Shown: positions 25,043 to 32,242 of the stretch, one piece after another | How positions within the stretch are numbered: the first letter of the stretch is position 1 | Layout: every line of letters starts with the position of its first letter | Assembly: GCA_050246915.1 (NCBI GenBank) | Contig: JBFWVD010000036.1 | Span: forward strand, 1-51,702 | DNA from: JBFWVD01 sp050246915 | GTDB lineage: Bacteria > Actinomycetota > Acidimicrobiia > Acidimicrobiales > Ilumatobacteraceae | Direction of reading: 5' to 3' | Length of the DNA: 51,702 bases | The notes under the pieces: model-generated | What the model saw: the letters and a program-made list of their open reading frames with translations, nothing else | Database searches by the model: none | Told to the model about the DNA's origin: nothing | Program-made: the position numbers and the translations under genes

Positions 25043-26052
25043 CCGATCTGCCGACCGTGAAGCGCACAGCCGAAGAGGTCGAGCGCGACGTTCTGGCCTA
25101 CGAAGCAGCGGTCGCTGATGCCTTGGGTGATCTGCCGCTCGAGACGCAATCGGAATTGCTCGACGGTCTGCACGATCATCTCGTCGAGATCGCCGCGGAG
25201 GGCGAACTCCTCGAGCTGATCGGCCCGCCCGACAAGTACGCGGCCGAGTTGCGCGGTGACACTGACTCGGCGCGGCTGGCAACTGAGCCTTCGGCGCCGT
25301 CCAGTGCCGTGGGCGAACCGGCCGTCGTTGCGAGGCCGACGATGCCCCACATCGCCGTCCCGTGGAAGCGCATCGCACAGATCGCGGTGCTTGTGCTCGT
25401 CGCCTACTTCGCGCTGCAGTGGCTGTTCGATCTGAACGGAGTTGTCGGGATTGCAGATGTCGTCGCACCGGCATTGGTTGCTGGCGGACTACTGCTGGCA
25501 GCGTGGTGGGTCGCGCAACGCATGGTGCGTCCGGAGTGGCGCCGCACCGTCGGAATCGTGCTCGTCGGAGCCGCGCTCCTCACCGCGTCGCGGCTCGGTG
25601 CCAGCGCGGGGATCCACGGCGAGCGGATCTCCTCGCAGGGTGTTTACCCGCCCGAGTTCCTGACCGCCACCACCGGGAGCCCGATCAGCGTCACCCCCGG
25701 AGCTCCGGCGAACATCCCGGCGCCCGACGTGCGTGGCATGCGACGAGATCGAGCGTTCGAAGAGCTGTCGAACCGGGGCCTGATGGTGAACATCGAAGAG
25801 GTGTCGGTCGCCAGGGCCAGCGGGGACATCGTCATCGATCAAGACCCTGCCCCCGACTCGTTGGTACCGATCGGTGCGACAGTGACCATCCGCGTTGCTG
25901 TGCCGACGAATGACGAGTCCGCTCCGGCCCCGTCGAGCACGTTCCCGTCGGTGTCAACTCAGGTTGCATCGACAACCGTGCCGACCAACTTGCCGAACGA
26001 CGTGCCGACCAGTGTCCCGGCTGCGATGAGCGTGACCACCGTTGCGCCGTAG
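25039..26052 (+). CDS. HAAS-type membrane protein with PASTA domain
   Basis: A 337-residue membrane protein translationally coupled to padR. Residues ~10-70 form the short helical HAAS-type domain found in PadR partners (LLDGLHDHLVEI... IGPPDKYAAELR). Three hydrophobic segments follow (about 118-136, 142-165 and 173-192). The external part carries one PASTA repeat (about 230-292; VRGMRRDRAFEELSNRGLMV to GATVTIRVAV, split at 20), then a Ser/Thr/Pro-rich tail. PASTA domains bind peptidoglycan fragments or muropeptides, so the protein may sense or contact the cell wall and act on PadR; this is inference. Two dispersed-word copies lie within it. Confidence 0.8.
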   Translation: MTDLPTVKRTAEEVERDVLAYEAAVADALGDLPLETQSELLDGLHDHLVEIAAEGELLELIGPPDKYAAELRGDTDSARLATEPSAPSSAVGEPAVVARPTMPHIAVPWKRIAQIAVLVLVAYFALQWLFDLNGVVGIADVVAPALVAGGLLLAAWWVAQRMVRPEWRRTVGIVLVGAALLTASRLGASAGIHGERISSQGVYPPEFLTATTGSPISVTPGAPANIPAPDVRGMRRDRAFEELSNRGLMVNIEEVSVARASGDIVIDQDPAPDSLVPIGATVTIRVAVPTNDESAPAPSSTFPSVSTQVASTTVPTNLPNDVPTSVPAAMSVTTVAP

Positions 26053-26067
26053 CGCCCACGAAAACGA

Positions 26068-26097
26068 CGATGGCCGGACCCGCAGGTCCGGCCATCG
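26068..26097 (-). terminator. Terminator for pilA, bidirectional stem
   Basis: A perfect 13-bp stem (26068-26080 with 26085-26097) has a 4-base loop. On the minus strand it is followed by TCGTTTTCG, so it best terminates the pilA transcript arriving from 26192. The stem also lies 16 bases after the stop of the convergent HAAS-PASTA gene. Confidence 0.8.
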
Positions 26098-26191
26098 CAC
26101 GATCGTGCTCGAATGTTGTCTCCGCCCAGACAGCTGACGACGAGCGCCGAGAGCCGTCGCTCGGGCTAGTGCCCGATCGAGACTGGGATCA

Positions 26192-26683
26192 TCACCAGTT
26201 GGCGCCGGTGGCTGCTCCCGTTGCGCTGCCCACCGCGACCGCACCGGTGCACGATGCCGCAGCAGCGCCCGAGCCGTAGGTGACCGCACCGGTCGCCGCG
26301 ACGATCTTGATCGTGTAGCAGGTGCCCGACGAGCTGAGGGCGGCGGCGCCCCAGGTGCCGGCGGCAGCGCTCAGGCTGAGGACCTTCGGACCGGTCGACG
26401 CGGTGGCCGAGGCGGCGTAGGTCAAGCTGGGCTCGACGGTCGGCAGACCAGTCGTAGCGTTCTCGTCAGCCGTGGCGAAGGTCTGGGCGTCGGAGTACAT
26501 GATGTTCGCGGCGCTCAGGGCGTTGCGGAGGCTGGACTTGGCCACCGTGTCCTGGGCGCGCTTGCGGGCACCGAGGAAGGTTGGGATGGCGATGGCCAGC
26601 AAGATGGCGATCACGAGGACCACGACCATCAACTCGATGAGCGTGAAACCTGAGTCGTCATTGCGTTTGGTATTGAGCTTCAT
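26192..26683 (-). CDS. pilA: Type IV major pilin (PilA-like)
   Basis: A 163-residue prepilin. A short basic leader ends at Gly12, followed by Phe13 and the conserved Glu at mature position 5 (SG/FTLIELMVVVLVIAI), the classic type IVa cleavage and methylation site. The hydrophobic alpha1 helix runs into LGARKRAQDT. The globular part is rich in Ala, Ser, Thr and Gly and has two cysteines (GTCYT and ASCTG) that could form the D-region disulfide. It is the only short, pilin-sized subunit here and is followed by a strong terminator, as expected for a highly expressed major pilin. ATG at 26683 with a GGAGGGAGAG ribosome site. It is divergent from the desaturase. Confidence 0.92.
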   Translation of the reverse strand: MKLNTKRNDDSGFTLIELMVVVLVIAILLAIAIPTFLGARKRAQDTVAKSSLRNALSAANIMYSDAQTFATADENATTGLPTVEPSLTYAASATASTGPKVLSLSAAAGTWGAAALSSSGTCYTIKIVAATGAVTYGSGAAAASCTGAVAVGSATGAATGANW

Positions 26684-26792
26684 GTTGTGTGTCTCTCCCT
26701 CCGCGAGGAGCGGGTTCGTCGTCGCACGTCCATCGGCGCGGGGAGTGGTCAGTCAAGGAGAACTGAAGGTTTTCGGTGGCTGACTGCGTCTG

Positions 26793-26812
26793 CCTACCTG
26801 CCGGTAGGTAGG
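26793..26812. promoter_or_regulatory. TetR-type operator before the desaturase gene
   Basis: An inverted repeat with arms CCTACCTGCC and GGTAGGTAGG (18 of 20 positions symmetric) ends nine bases before the ATG of the desaturase gene. This CTACCTACC/GGTAGGTAG style is common for TetR-family operators that control lipid genes in Actinobacteria. No TetR gene lies in the window. Confidence 0.6.
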
Positions 26813-26821
26813 CTGGCTGCC

Positions 26822-27979
26822 ATGACTCCCGTCGCTGCCCCCCACGGCGCTTCAACGGCGCCCGCTGACGACCTGTCTGTCCCCGGCACAACTGCCGCAG
26901 CCGGACTCGCCGCCCGCACGGAAACCACCCTCGAGCCGGTCCGGGCCATCATCCCGGCCAAGTGCTACGAGCGTTCGACCATTCGGGGTCTGGCCCACGT
27001 CGGCCTCGCCGTGGTCATCTACGCCCTGCTCATCTGGGGACTGGCCATCACCGACAACCCCTTCGCAGTGGTCGGCCTGTGGCTCGTGAGCTTCATGTCG
27101 CTCTCCAGCCTGTTCGTGCTCGGCCACGACGCCGCCCATGGTGCGTTGTTCGACTCCAAGCGGATGAACGGCATCATCGGCCGGGGGCTCATGCTGCCCA
27201 CGATGCACGTGTACGAGGCGTGGGTGCTGGGTCACAACCGCATCCACCATGGCCACACGGTGCGCCAGGGAATGGACTTCGTGTGGCATCCGGTCACCGC
27301 CGAGGAGTACCGGGCCTTCAACCGCTATCAGCGCCTGCAGCATCGAGTGGAGTGGTCGTTCCTCGGCGCAGGCGCCTACTACATGCGCAACGTGTGGTGG
27401 CACAAGATGATGCGCTTCGACCCGCCGGAGAAGTTCGCCAAGGCCATCCGCAAGGACTGGTGGTTGGTGATGGTCGGCGGTTCCATCGTGGTCGCCGCCG
27501 CCGGTGCCTACGGCTGGTCGCACTACGGCACCGTGCTCGGTGTCATCTGGACGATCGTGAAGTTGGTCGTGATTCCGACGCTGGGGTTCATGCAGGTGAT
27601 CGGCTGGACGGTGCACGTGCACCACGTTTCGCCGGAGATCCGCTGGTGGCCGCGCCGTGAGTGGAACAAGTTCCGCGGTCAGATGGAGGGCACCACCGTT
27701 CTTCGCTTCAACCCGGTGCTCGACTGGCTGTTCTTCCACCACATCTTCGTCCACGTTCCCCACCACGTGGACATGCGCATCCCGTTCTACGAGTTGCCCC
27801 GTGCCGCCAAGGCCATCGAAGAGGCCTACCCCGGGGTGATCATCGACAAGAAGTTCAAGGTACGCGACTACCTGCATGCCGCGGGCACCTGCAAGCTCTA
27901 CGACTTCGAGGTCGGCACGTGGCTCCCGTACTCGGCGGCCAACGAGGCTCCGGCCAGCAGTTCAACCGCTACCGCCTGA
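26822..27979 (+). CDS. Membrane fatty acid desaturase
   Basis: A 385-residue di-iron integral membrane desaturase that introduces double bonds into fatty acyl chains. The three histidine boxes are intact: HDAAHG (about 103), HNRIHHGH (about 139) and a third box within HHIFVHVPHHVD. Hydrophobic segments surround them: two near 62-105 and two near 215-265. The start at 26822 is set by the N-terminus and the operator immediately upstream. It lies between pilus genes but has no obvious functional tie to them. The presence of a TetR-type operator suggests control by acyl-CoA or membrane state. Delta-12/omega-6 or acyl-lipid specificity cannot be decided. Confidence 0.9.
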   Translation: MTPVAAPHGASTAPADDLSVPGTTAAAGLAARTETTLEPVRAIIPAKCYERSTIRGLAHVGLAVVIYALLIWGLAITDNPFAVVGLWLVSFMSLSSLFVLGHDAAHGALFDSKRMNGIIGRGLMLPTMHVYEAWVLGHNRIHHGHTVRQGMDFVWHPVTAEEYRAFNRYQRLQHRVEWSFLGAGAYYMRNVWWHKMMRFDPPEKFAKAIRKDWWLVMVGGSIVVAAAGAYGWSHYGTVLGVIWTIVKLVVIPTLGFMQVIGWTVHVHHVSPEIRWWPRREWNKFRGQMEGTTVLRFNPVLDWLFFHHIFVHVPHHVDMRIPFYELPRAAKAIEEAYPGVIIDKKFKVRDYLHAAGTCKLYDFEVGTWLPYSAANEAPASSSTATA

Positions 27980-27992
27980 GCAACTCGGGTTG

Positions 27993-28057
27993 CATGCGTG
28001 ATCACTTGATGAGCGTGATCACCGTGACATGCGTGATCACTTGATGAGCGTGATCAC
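27993..28057. repeat. Tandem 30-bp duplication of the pilC 3' end (period 35)
   Basis: The 30 bases at 28028-28057, which hold the last codons and stop of pilC (VITLIK-stop on the minus strand), are repeated perfectly at 27993-28022. Each copy contains two GTGATCAC palindromes nine bases apart. The downstream copy is non-coding. Confidence 0.9.
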
Positions 28058-29544
28058 TTTGAACATCGGCAGGTACAGCGAGATCACCATGCCACCGATG
28101 ACTGCGCCCATGCCCACGAGCATGATCGGCTCGAGCAGAGCGGTGAGCGACTCGACCTTGGCCGAGACCTCGCTCTCGTAGAACTCCGCCACCTTGTCGA
28201 GCAGGCGGTCCACCTCGCCCGTGTCCTCACCCACGGCGACCATCTGCGTGAGCATCGGCGGGAACANNNNNNNNNNNNNNNNNNNNNNNNNNNNNNNNNN
28301 NNNNNNNNNNNNNNNNNNNNNNNNNNNNNNNNNNNNNNNNNNNNNNNNNNNNNNNNNNNNNNNNNNGCGGTGAGCGACTCGACCTTGGCCGAGACCTCGC
28401 TCTCGTAGAACTCCGCCACCTTGTCGAGCAGGCGGTCCACCTCGCCCGTGTCCTCACCCACGGCGACCATCTGCGTGAGCATCGGCGGGAACACGGCGTG
28501 CTGTGCCAGCGACATGCCGAACGGCGCGCCCGCCTTCACCTGCTCGGCGGTCTCGGCCACCGCCTCGGCCAACACTGCGTTGCCGATGACGCGCTGGGCG
28601 ATGGCCAGTGAGTCCACGATGGGGATGCCGCTCGAGATGAGGACGCTCATCGAACGTGAGAAGCGGGCCAGCGCGGTTCGCACCATGAGGTCGCCGAACA
28701 CCGGCATCTTCAGCTTCATCTTGTCGATGGCATATCGGCCGTCTTCGGTGGCTTTCCACCGACGCAACATCCGCTTGGTGATGAAGAACAGTCCGCCGAT
28801 GATGAGCGCACGGAGCAGCGAGCTCGACAACGGGGCGCCACCGGCGAACGGCACCATCTTCACCAGCGGGTTGGAGATGAAGATCACGATGCGAGTCGGC
28901 AAGGGGAGTTGACCATCGAGGTCCTCGAAGATCTTGGCCATCGTCGGGACCAGGAACACCAACATCGCCAAGACGATGAGCCCGGCGAGGCAGGCGATGG
29001 CAACGGGATAGGTCAAGGCGCTGCGCACCTTGCGGCGCAGTTCGGCGGTCTTCTCGCTCGTCTCCGCCAGTTGTTCGAGCACGCCATCGAGATCGCCCGA
29101 CGCTTCGCCGGCCTTCACCATCGACACGTAGAAGTCGTCGAACCAATCGCTGTGCTTGGCCAACGCCGCGCTGAACGGCTCGCCCGATGAGACATCGGAC
29201 CCCACGTCGGCGAGCACCGGACCGAGGGGGGTGGCCGAGTTCTGTGCCGAGAGGGTCGAGATGCAACGCAACAGCGGCAGACCGGCGGCGACCATGGTGG
29301 CCAGCTGCCGGGAGAAGATCGCCAGATCGTTGCGGATGCGGCGTTTGGCGCCCAGCTTGCCGGCAAAGGGCAGGTGCAGATCTGCTTGGAGAGCCGAGGA
29401 TCGCTTCTCGTTGACCACGGCGGGGCGAAGCCCCATGCGTCGGAGGCGATCGGCCGCCTCGTCGACGTGCTCAGCGGCGATCACGCCCGCTTGGCGCGAG
29501 CCGCGGCGATCGGTGGCGATGTAGTCGAAGAGCAGCTCGGACAC
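28037..29544 (-). CDS. pilC: Type IV pilus inner-membrane platform protein PilC, interrupted by an assembly gap
   Basis: PilC/GspF family platform protein that links the PilB motor to pilus assembly. Two GspF repeats are visible, the first around FSRQLATMVAAGLPLLRCI and the second around FSRSMSVLISSGIPIVDSL, with hydrophobic segments near 185-210, 255-275 and at the C-terminus (LVGMGAVIGGMVISLYLP). As printed, the gene is cut by 100 N and shifts frame. The 127 bases before the gap (28140-28266) are identical to those after it (28367-28493), so removing the N run and one copy restores a single 426-residue frame ending in FKVITLIK, the normal PilC length. The start is GTG at 29544. It is divergent from pilB. 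Confidence 0.9.
28140..28266. repeat. 127-bp contig-end overlap, left copy
   Basis: Identical over 127 bases to 28367-28493 on the other side of the N run. It is best read as the shared end of two contigs rather than a biological duplication. Confidence 0.9.
28267..28366. other. Assembly gap of exactly 100 N
   Basis: A run of 100 N, the usual placeholder for a gap of unknown size. Flanking identity shows that the true gap is probably negative (the contigs overlap). Confidence 0.98.
28367..28493. repeat. 127-bp contig-end overlap, right copy
   Basis: Second copy of the 127-bp sequence that starts immediately after the N run. Confidence 0.9.
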
Positions 29545-29638
29545 GAGGTTCCATCGGCTGCCGCTCGCCGGAGCTGAGCGATCGGTGCGGCAGCGGGTCG
29601 GGACCTCAAACGACGGCCGTTGCGGCCGATCGTGACCC

Positions 29639-31378
29639 GTGGCATCTGCGCCGTCCGCTCATCTCTCCCCGACACCAGTCCGCCGTCGTCTCGGCGAGAT
29701 CCTGGTCGAGCTCGGGATCATCGACGACGACCAGCTGGGCCGCGCCCTGTCCGAGCAGCGCGAACGCGGCATCCGCCTGGGTGAGGTGTTGCTGGAACTG
29801 GGCATGGTGCGGCCCCGCGATCTGCTGCGGGCGCTGGCCAACCAGTTCGAACTGGACTTCGTCGACCTCGACGAGGTGATCGTGGATCAGGCGCTGGCCG
29901 GTCGTGTCCCCGAGGCGTTGGCCCGACATCATCGTGCTATCCCCGTGGGTCTCGACGACGAGGGCAACGTCATCGTGGCCATGGCCAATCCGGTCAACGT
30001 GTTCGCTCTCGACGATCTGCGCACCATCTTGCGCATGCCGGTGCGCGCCGCCATGGCCGACCCCGGCCAGATCGACGACATCATCGCCCGATCACTGCAC
30101 GGGGACGAACAGATCCGCGGTGCAATTCGAGTTGCCCTCGATGGGGCGACCGTCGAGGACGAGCCGGTGCAGAGCGCTGTGCGCGTCAACGAGAGGGCCG
30201 CCGATGATGACGCACCGGTGGTGCGCCTGGTGGACCTCATCGTGAAGAAGGCAGTACAGGAGCGGGCCTCTGACATCCACATCGAACCCACCGAGCGCGA
30301 TCTGCGCGTGCGGTTCCGCGTCGATGGCATGCTCACCGAGGTCCTGCATCCGCCCCGGCAGCTGCAGACCGCGTTGCTGAGCCGCATCAAGGTCATGGCC
30401 GACATCGACATCGCCGAGAAGCGCTTGCCGCAGGACGGCCGTATCACGATGGACCTGGGAGACAAGCGGCTCATCGACATCCGTGTCGCGACGGTGCCAA
30501 CGGTGCACGGTGAATCGGCCGTGCTGCGAATCTTGCGACGGGATTCCCACAGCGCCACCTTCGCCGACCTCGGCCTGTTGCCCGAGACTCAGGCCCGTTT
30601 CGAAGACTGCTATCGCCAGCCCTGGGGCTCGGTGTTCGTCGCCGGTCCGACCGGCTCGGGTAAGACGACGACGTTGTACGGGGCGCTGCGCGACCTCAAC
30701 GAGCCGACCCGCAACATCATCACCATCGAGGACCCGGTCGAGTACCGCCTCGAAGGGATCAAGCAGGTTCAGGTCAACAACAAGGCCGGCCTCACCTTCG
30801 CCAATGCGCTGCGAAACTTCCTGCGCGCCGACCCCGATGTCATCCTCGTCGGTGAGGTCCGCGACAAGGAGACGGCCGAGATCGGCATCGAGGCGTCGCT
30901 CACTGGTCACCTCGTGCTGTCGTCGGTGCACACCAACGATGCTTCGTCGACTCCGATGCGGCTGCTCGAGATGGGTGTCGAGCCGTTCCTGGTGACCTCG
31001 TCGCTGCGTGGTGTGTTGGCGCAACGACTCTTGCGCCGCTTGTGTGATCGCTGTCGCATGCCGAGGTCGATCGATGCCGGCGAGGCATCCATCCGGCGCA
31101 TCCCCCTCGATCTGCGCAACGCCGTGGGCGGGTTCGACTTCTTCCACCCGGTGGGTTGCCCGTCGTGTGCTGGCAGCGGTTTCCGTGGGCGTTTCAGCGT
31201 CCAAGAAGTGCTCGACATGAGCCCCGAACTGGCAACGCTGATCCTGCAACGGGCCAACGCCAACGCCGTCGAGGAGCTGGCGTGTGCGCAGGGCATGGTG
31301 CCGATGCGCATCGATGGTCTGCGCAAGGTGGCTCTCGGCTGGACCTCGCTCGAAGAGCTCGAGCGCATGGTCGGCTGA
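29639..31378 (+). CDS. pilB: Type IV pilus extension ATPase PilB with MshEN domain
   Basis: A 579-residue GspE/PilB motor ATPase. The N-terminus (about 15-165) is an MshEN domain with two consecutive c-di-GMP-binding-type motifs: RLGEILVELGII...LGRALSEQ and RLGEVLLELGMV...LLRALANQ. The ATPase core shows Walker A GPTGSGKTTT, an Asp box in ITIEDPVEYRLEGI, Walker B ADPDVILVGEVRD and the His box LTGHLVLSSVHTND. A four-cysteine zinc motif (CDRC and CPSC) is typical of PilB and GspE, not of the retraction ATPase PilT. The start is GTG at 29639, without a clear ribosome site. It is divergent from pilC with 94 bases between. c-di-GMP could switch the motor, and a diguanylate cyclase lies in the window. 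Confidence 0.93.
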   Translation: MASAPSAHLSPTPVRRRLGEILVELGIIDDDQLGRALSEQRERGIRLGEVLLELGMVRPRDLLRALANQFELDFVDLDEVIVDQALAGRVPEALARHHRAIPVGLDDEGNVIVAMANPVNVFALDDLRTILRMPVRAAMADPGQIDDIIARSLHGDEQIRGAIRVALDGATVEDEPVQSAVRVNERAADDDAPVVRLVDLIVKKAVQERASDIHIEPTERDLRVRFRVDGMLTEVLHPPRQLQTALLSRIKVMADIDIAEKRLPQDGRITMDLGDKRLIDIRVATVPTVHGESAVLRILRRDSHSATFADLGLLPETQARFEDCYRQPWGSVFVAGPTGSGKTTTLYGALRDLNEPTRNIITIEDPVEYRLEGIKQVQVNNKAGLTFANALRNFLRADPDVILVGEVRDKETAEIGIEASLTGHLVLSSVHTNDASSTPMRLLEMGVEPFLVTSSLRGVLAQRLLRRLCDRCRMPRSIDAGEASIRRIPLDLRNAVGGFDFFHPVGCPSCAGSGFRGRFSVQEVLDMSPELATLILQRANANAVEELACAQGMVPMRIDGLRKVALGWTSLEELERMVG

Positions 31379-31413
31379 GCCGGCTCCACTGCAAGCGCCC
31401 AGTAGGTCACACG

Positions 31414-31429
31414 GGTGCGATCACGCACC
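31414..31429. terminator. Possible terminator hairpin between pilB and pilO
   Basis: A short perfect stem GGTGCG-ATCA-CGCACC lies between the convergent pilB and pilO genes. It has no T run, so the call is weak. Confidence 0.35.
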
Positions 31430-31513
31430 GCTCACGAAGTAGCTCCCGCCCTGGCGCACGCTGTCGACTGCGTATTGGTCGCCTCGTCGCCCAGGCACCG
31501 CCGATGATGTCGG

Positions 31514-32242
31514 TCATGGGGCGAGTGAGAAGACCCGCAGCTCGATGGTCAGCGACGCCGTACTGGCATCTTCGGTGGTGAGGTTCACCGCGTCGATCAC
31601 GACCAAGCGGCTCATGGACTGCAGCCGTCCGACATAGTCGATCAATCGTGCCCGCTCACCTCGCACCACCTGGTGCACCGCGATCGTGGTGATGCGATCG
31701 ACGCCGCTGGCCGATTGTGCGGCGGCGTCTGCGCCCGGTGACGGTGTTCCGGCTGCCGATTCGTCGGCCGCGGTGCCGGTGGCCACGGGACCGCCGACAG
31801 GTTTGGCCGGGGTCACCTCGACGATGCTCACCTGCGCGGCGGATGCGGCTGCTTCATTGGCCTCGAGGTAGCCGGCGAGATCGCTGGTGGCTGGGAGCGA
31901 CGCCCGTGCGGCTGCCAACTGGGCGGCGACCTTCGAGGGATCCACGGGGTTCTTCTTGGCGTTGGTGAGCTGTGTCTGCACCATGGTGAGCGCATCGGTG
32001 GCGGCGGCGGTGGCCTGATGGGCCTCGGCGACCTCGTTGGTGCGGGGCATCCAGTACAGCGCGTACCAGGCGCCGGCGAGGGCGACGACCACAACGGCAG
32101 CCATCGTGGCCGATCGCTTCATCCCGCCGTCGGCCTCAGGGTTCTGCGGACGCGACCTGGCGGGTCCATTGGCCTTGGACTTGGCTTCGGCCTTCGCCTT
32201 GGCGCTCTTGCCGATCGGTCGGTTCAACGCTGCGAGGCTCAT
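31514..32242 (-). CDS. pilO: PilO-like type IV pilus assembly protein
   Basis: A 242-residue bitopic membrane protein. A basic, Lys-rich cytoplasmic N-terminus (about 1-45) precedes one transmembrane helix (TMAAVVVVALAGAWYALYW). A helical coiled-coil-like stretch follows (ATDALTMVQTQLTNAKKN...), then a small ferredoxin-like C-terminal domain. This is the layout of PilO, which in Gram-negative bacteria pairs with PilN to align the pilus machine. It overlaps the PilM-PilN fusion gene by ATGA (32239-32242). Similarity is by topology, context and the family pattern; sequence identity in PilO is always low. Confidence 0.8.
   Translation of the reverse strand: MSLAALNRPIGKSAKAKAEAKSKANGPARSRPQNPEADGGMKRSATMAAVVVVALAGAWYALYWMPRTNEVAEAHQATAAATDALTMVQTQLTNAKKNPVDPSKVAAQLAAARASLPATSDLAGYLEANEAAASAAQVSIVEVTPAKPVGGPVATGTAADESAAGTPSPGADAAAQSASGVDRITTIAVHQVVRGERARLIDYVGRLQSMSRLVVIDAVNLTTEDASTASLTIELRVFSLAP

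Noticed and set aside
28140..28493. Biological duplication inside pilC
   Set aside because: The copies are exactly 127 bases, end precisely at a 100-N gap, and collapse to an intact frame; an assembly overlap is far more likely.
31379..31513. Possible tRNA or small RNA between pilB and pilO
   Set aside because: No cloverleaf or acceptor-stem pairing was found; only a short stem is present.
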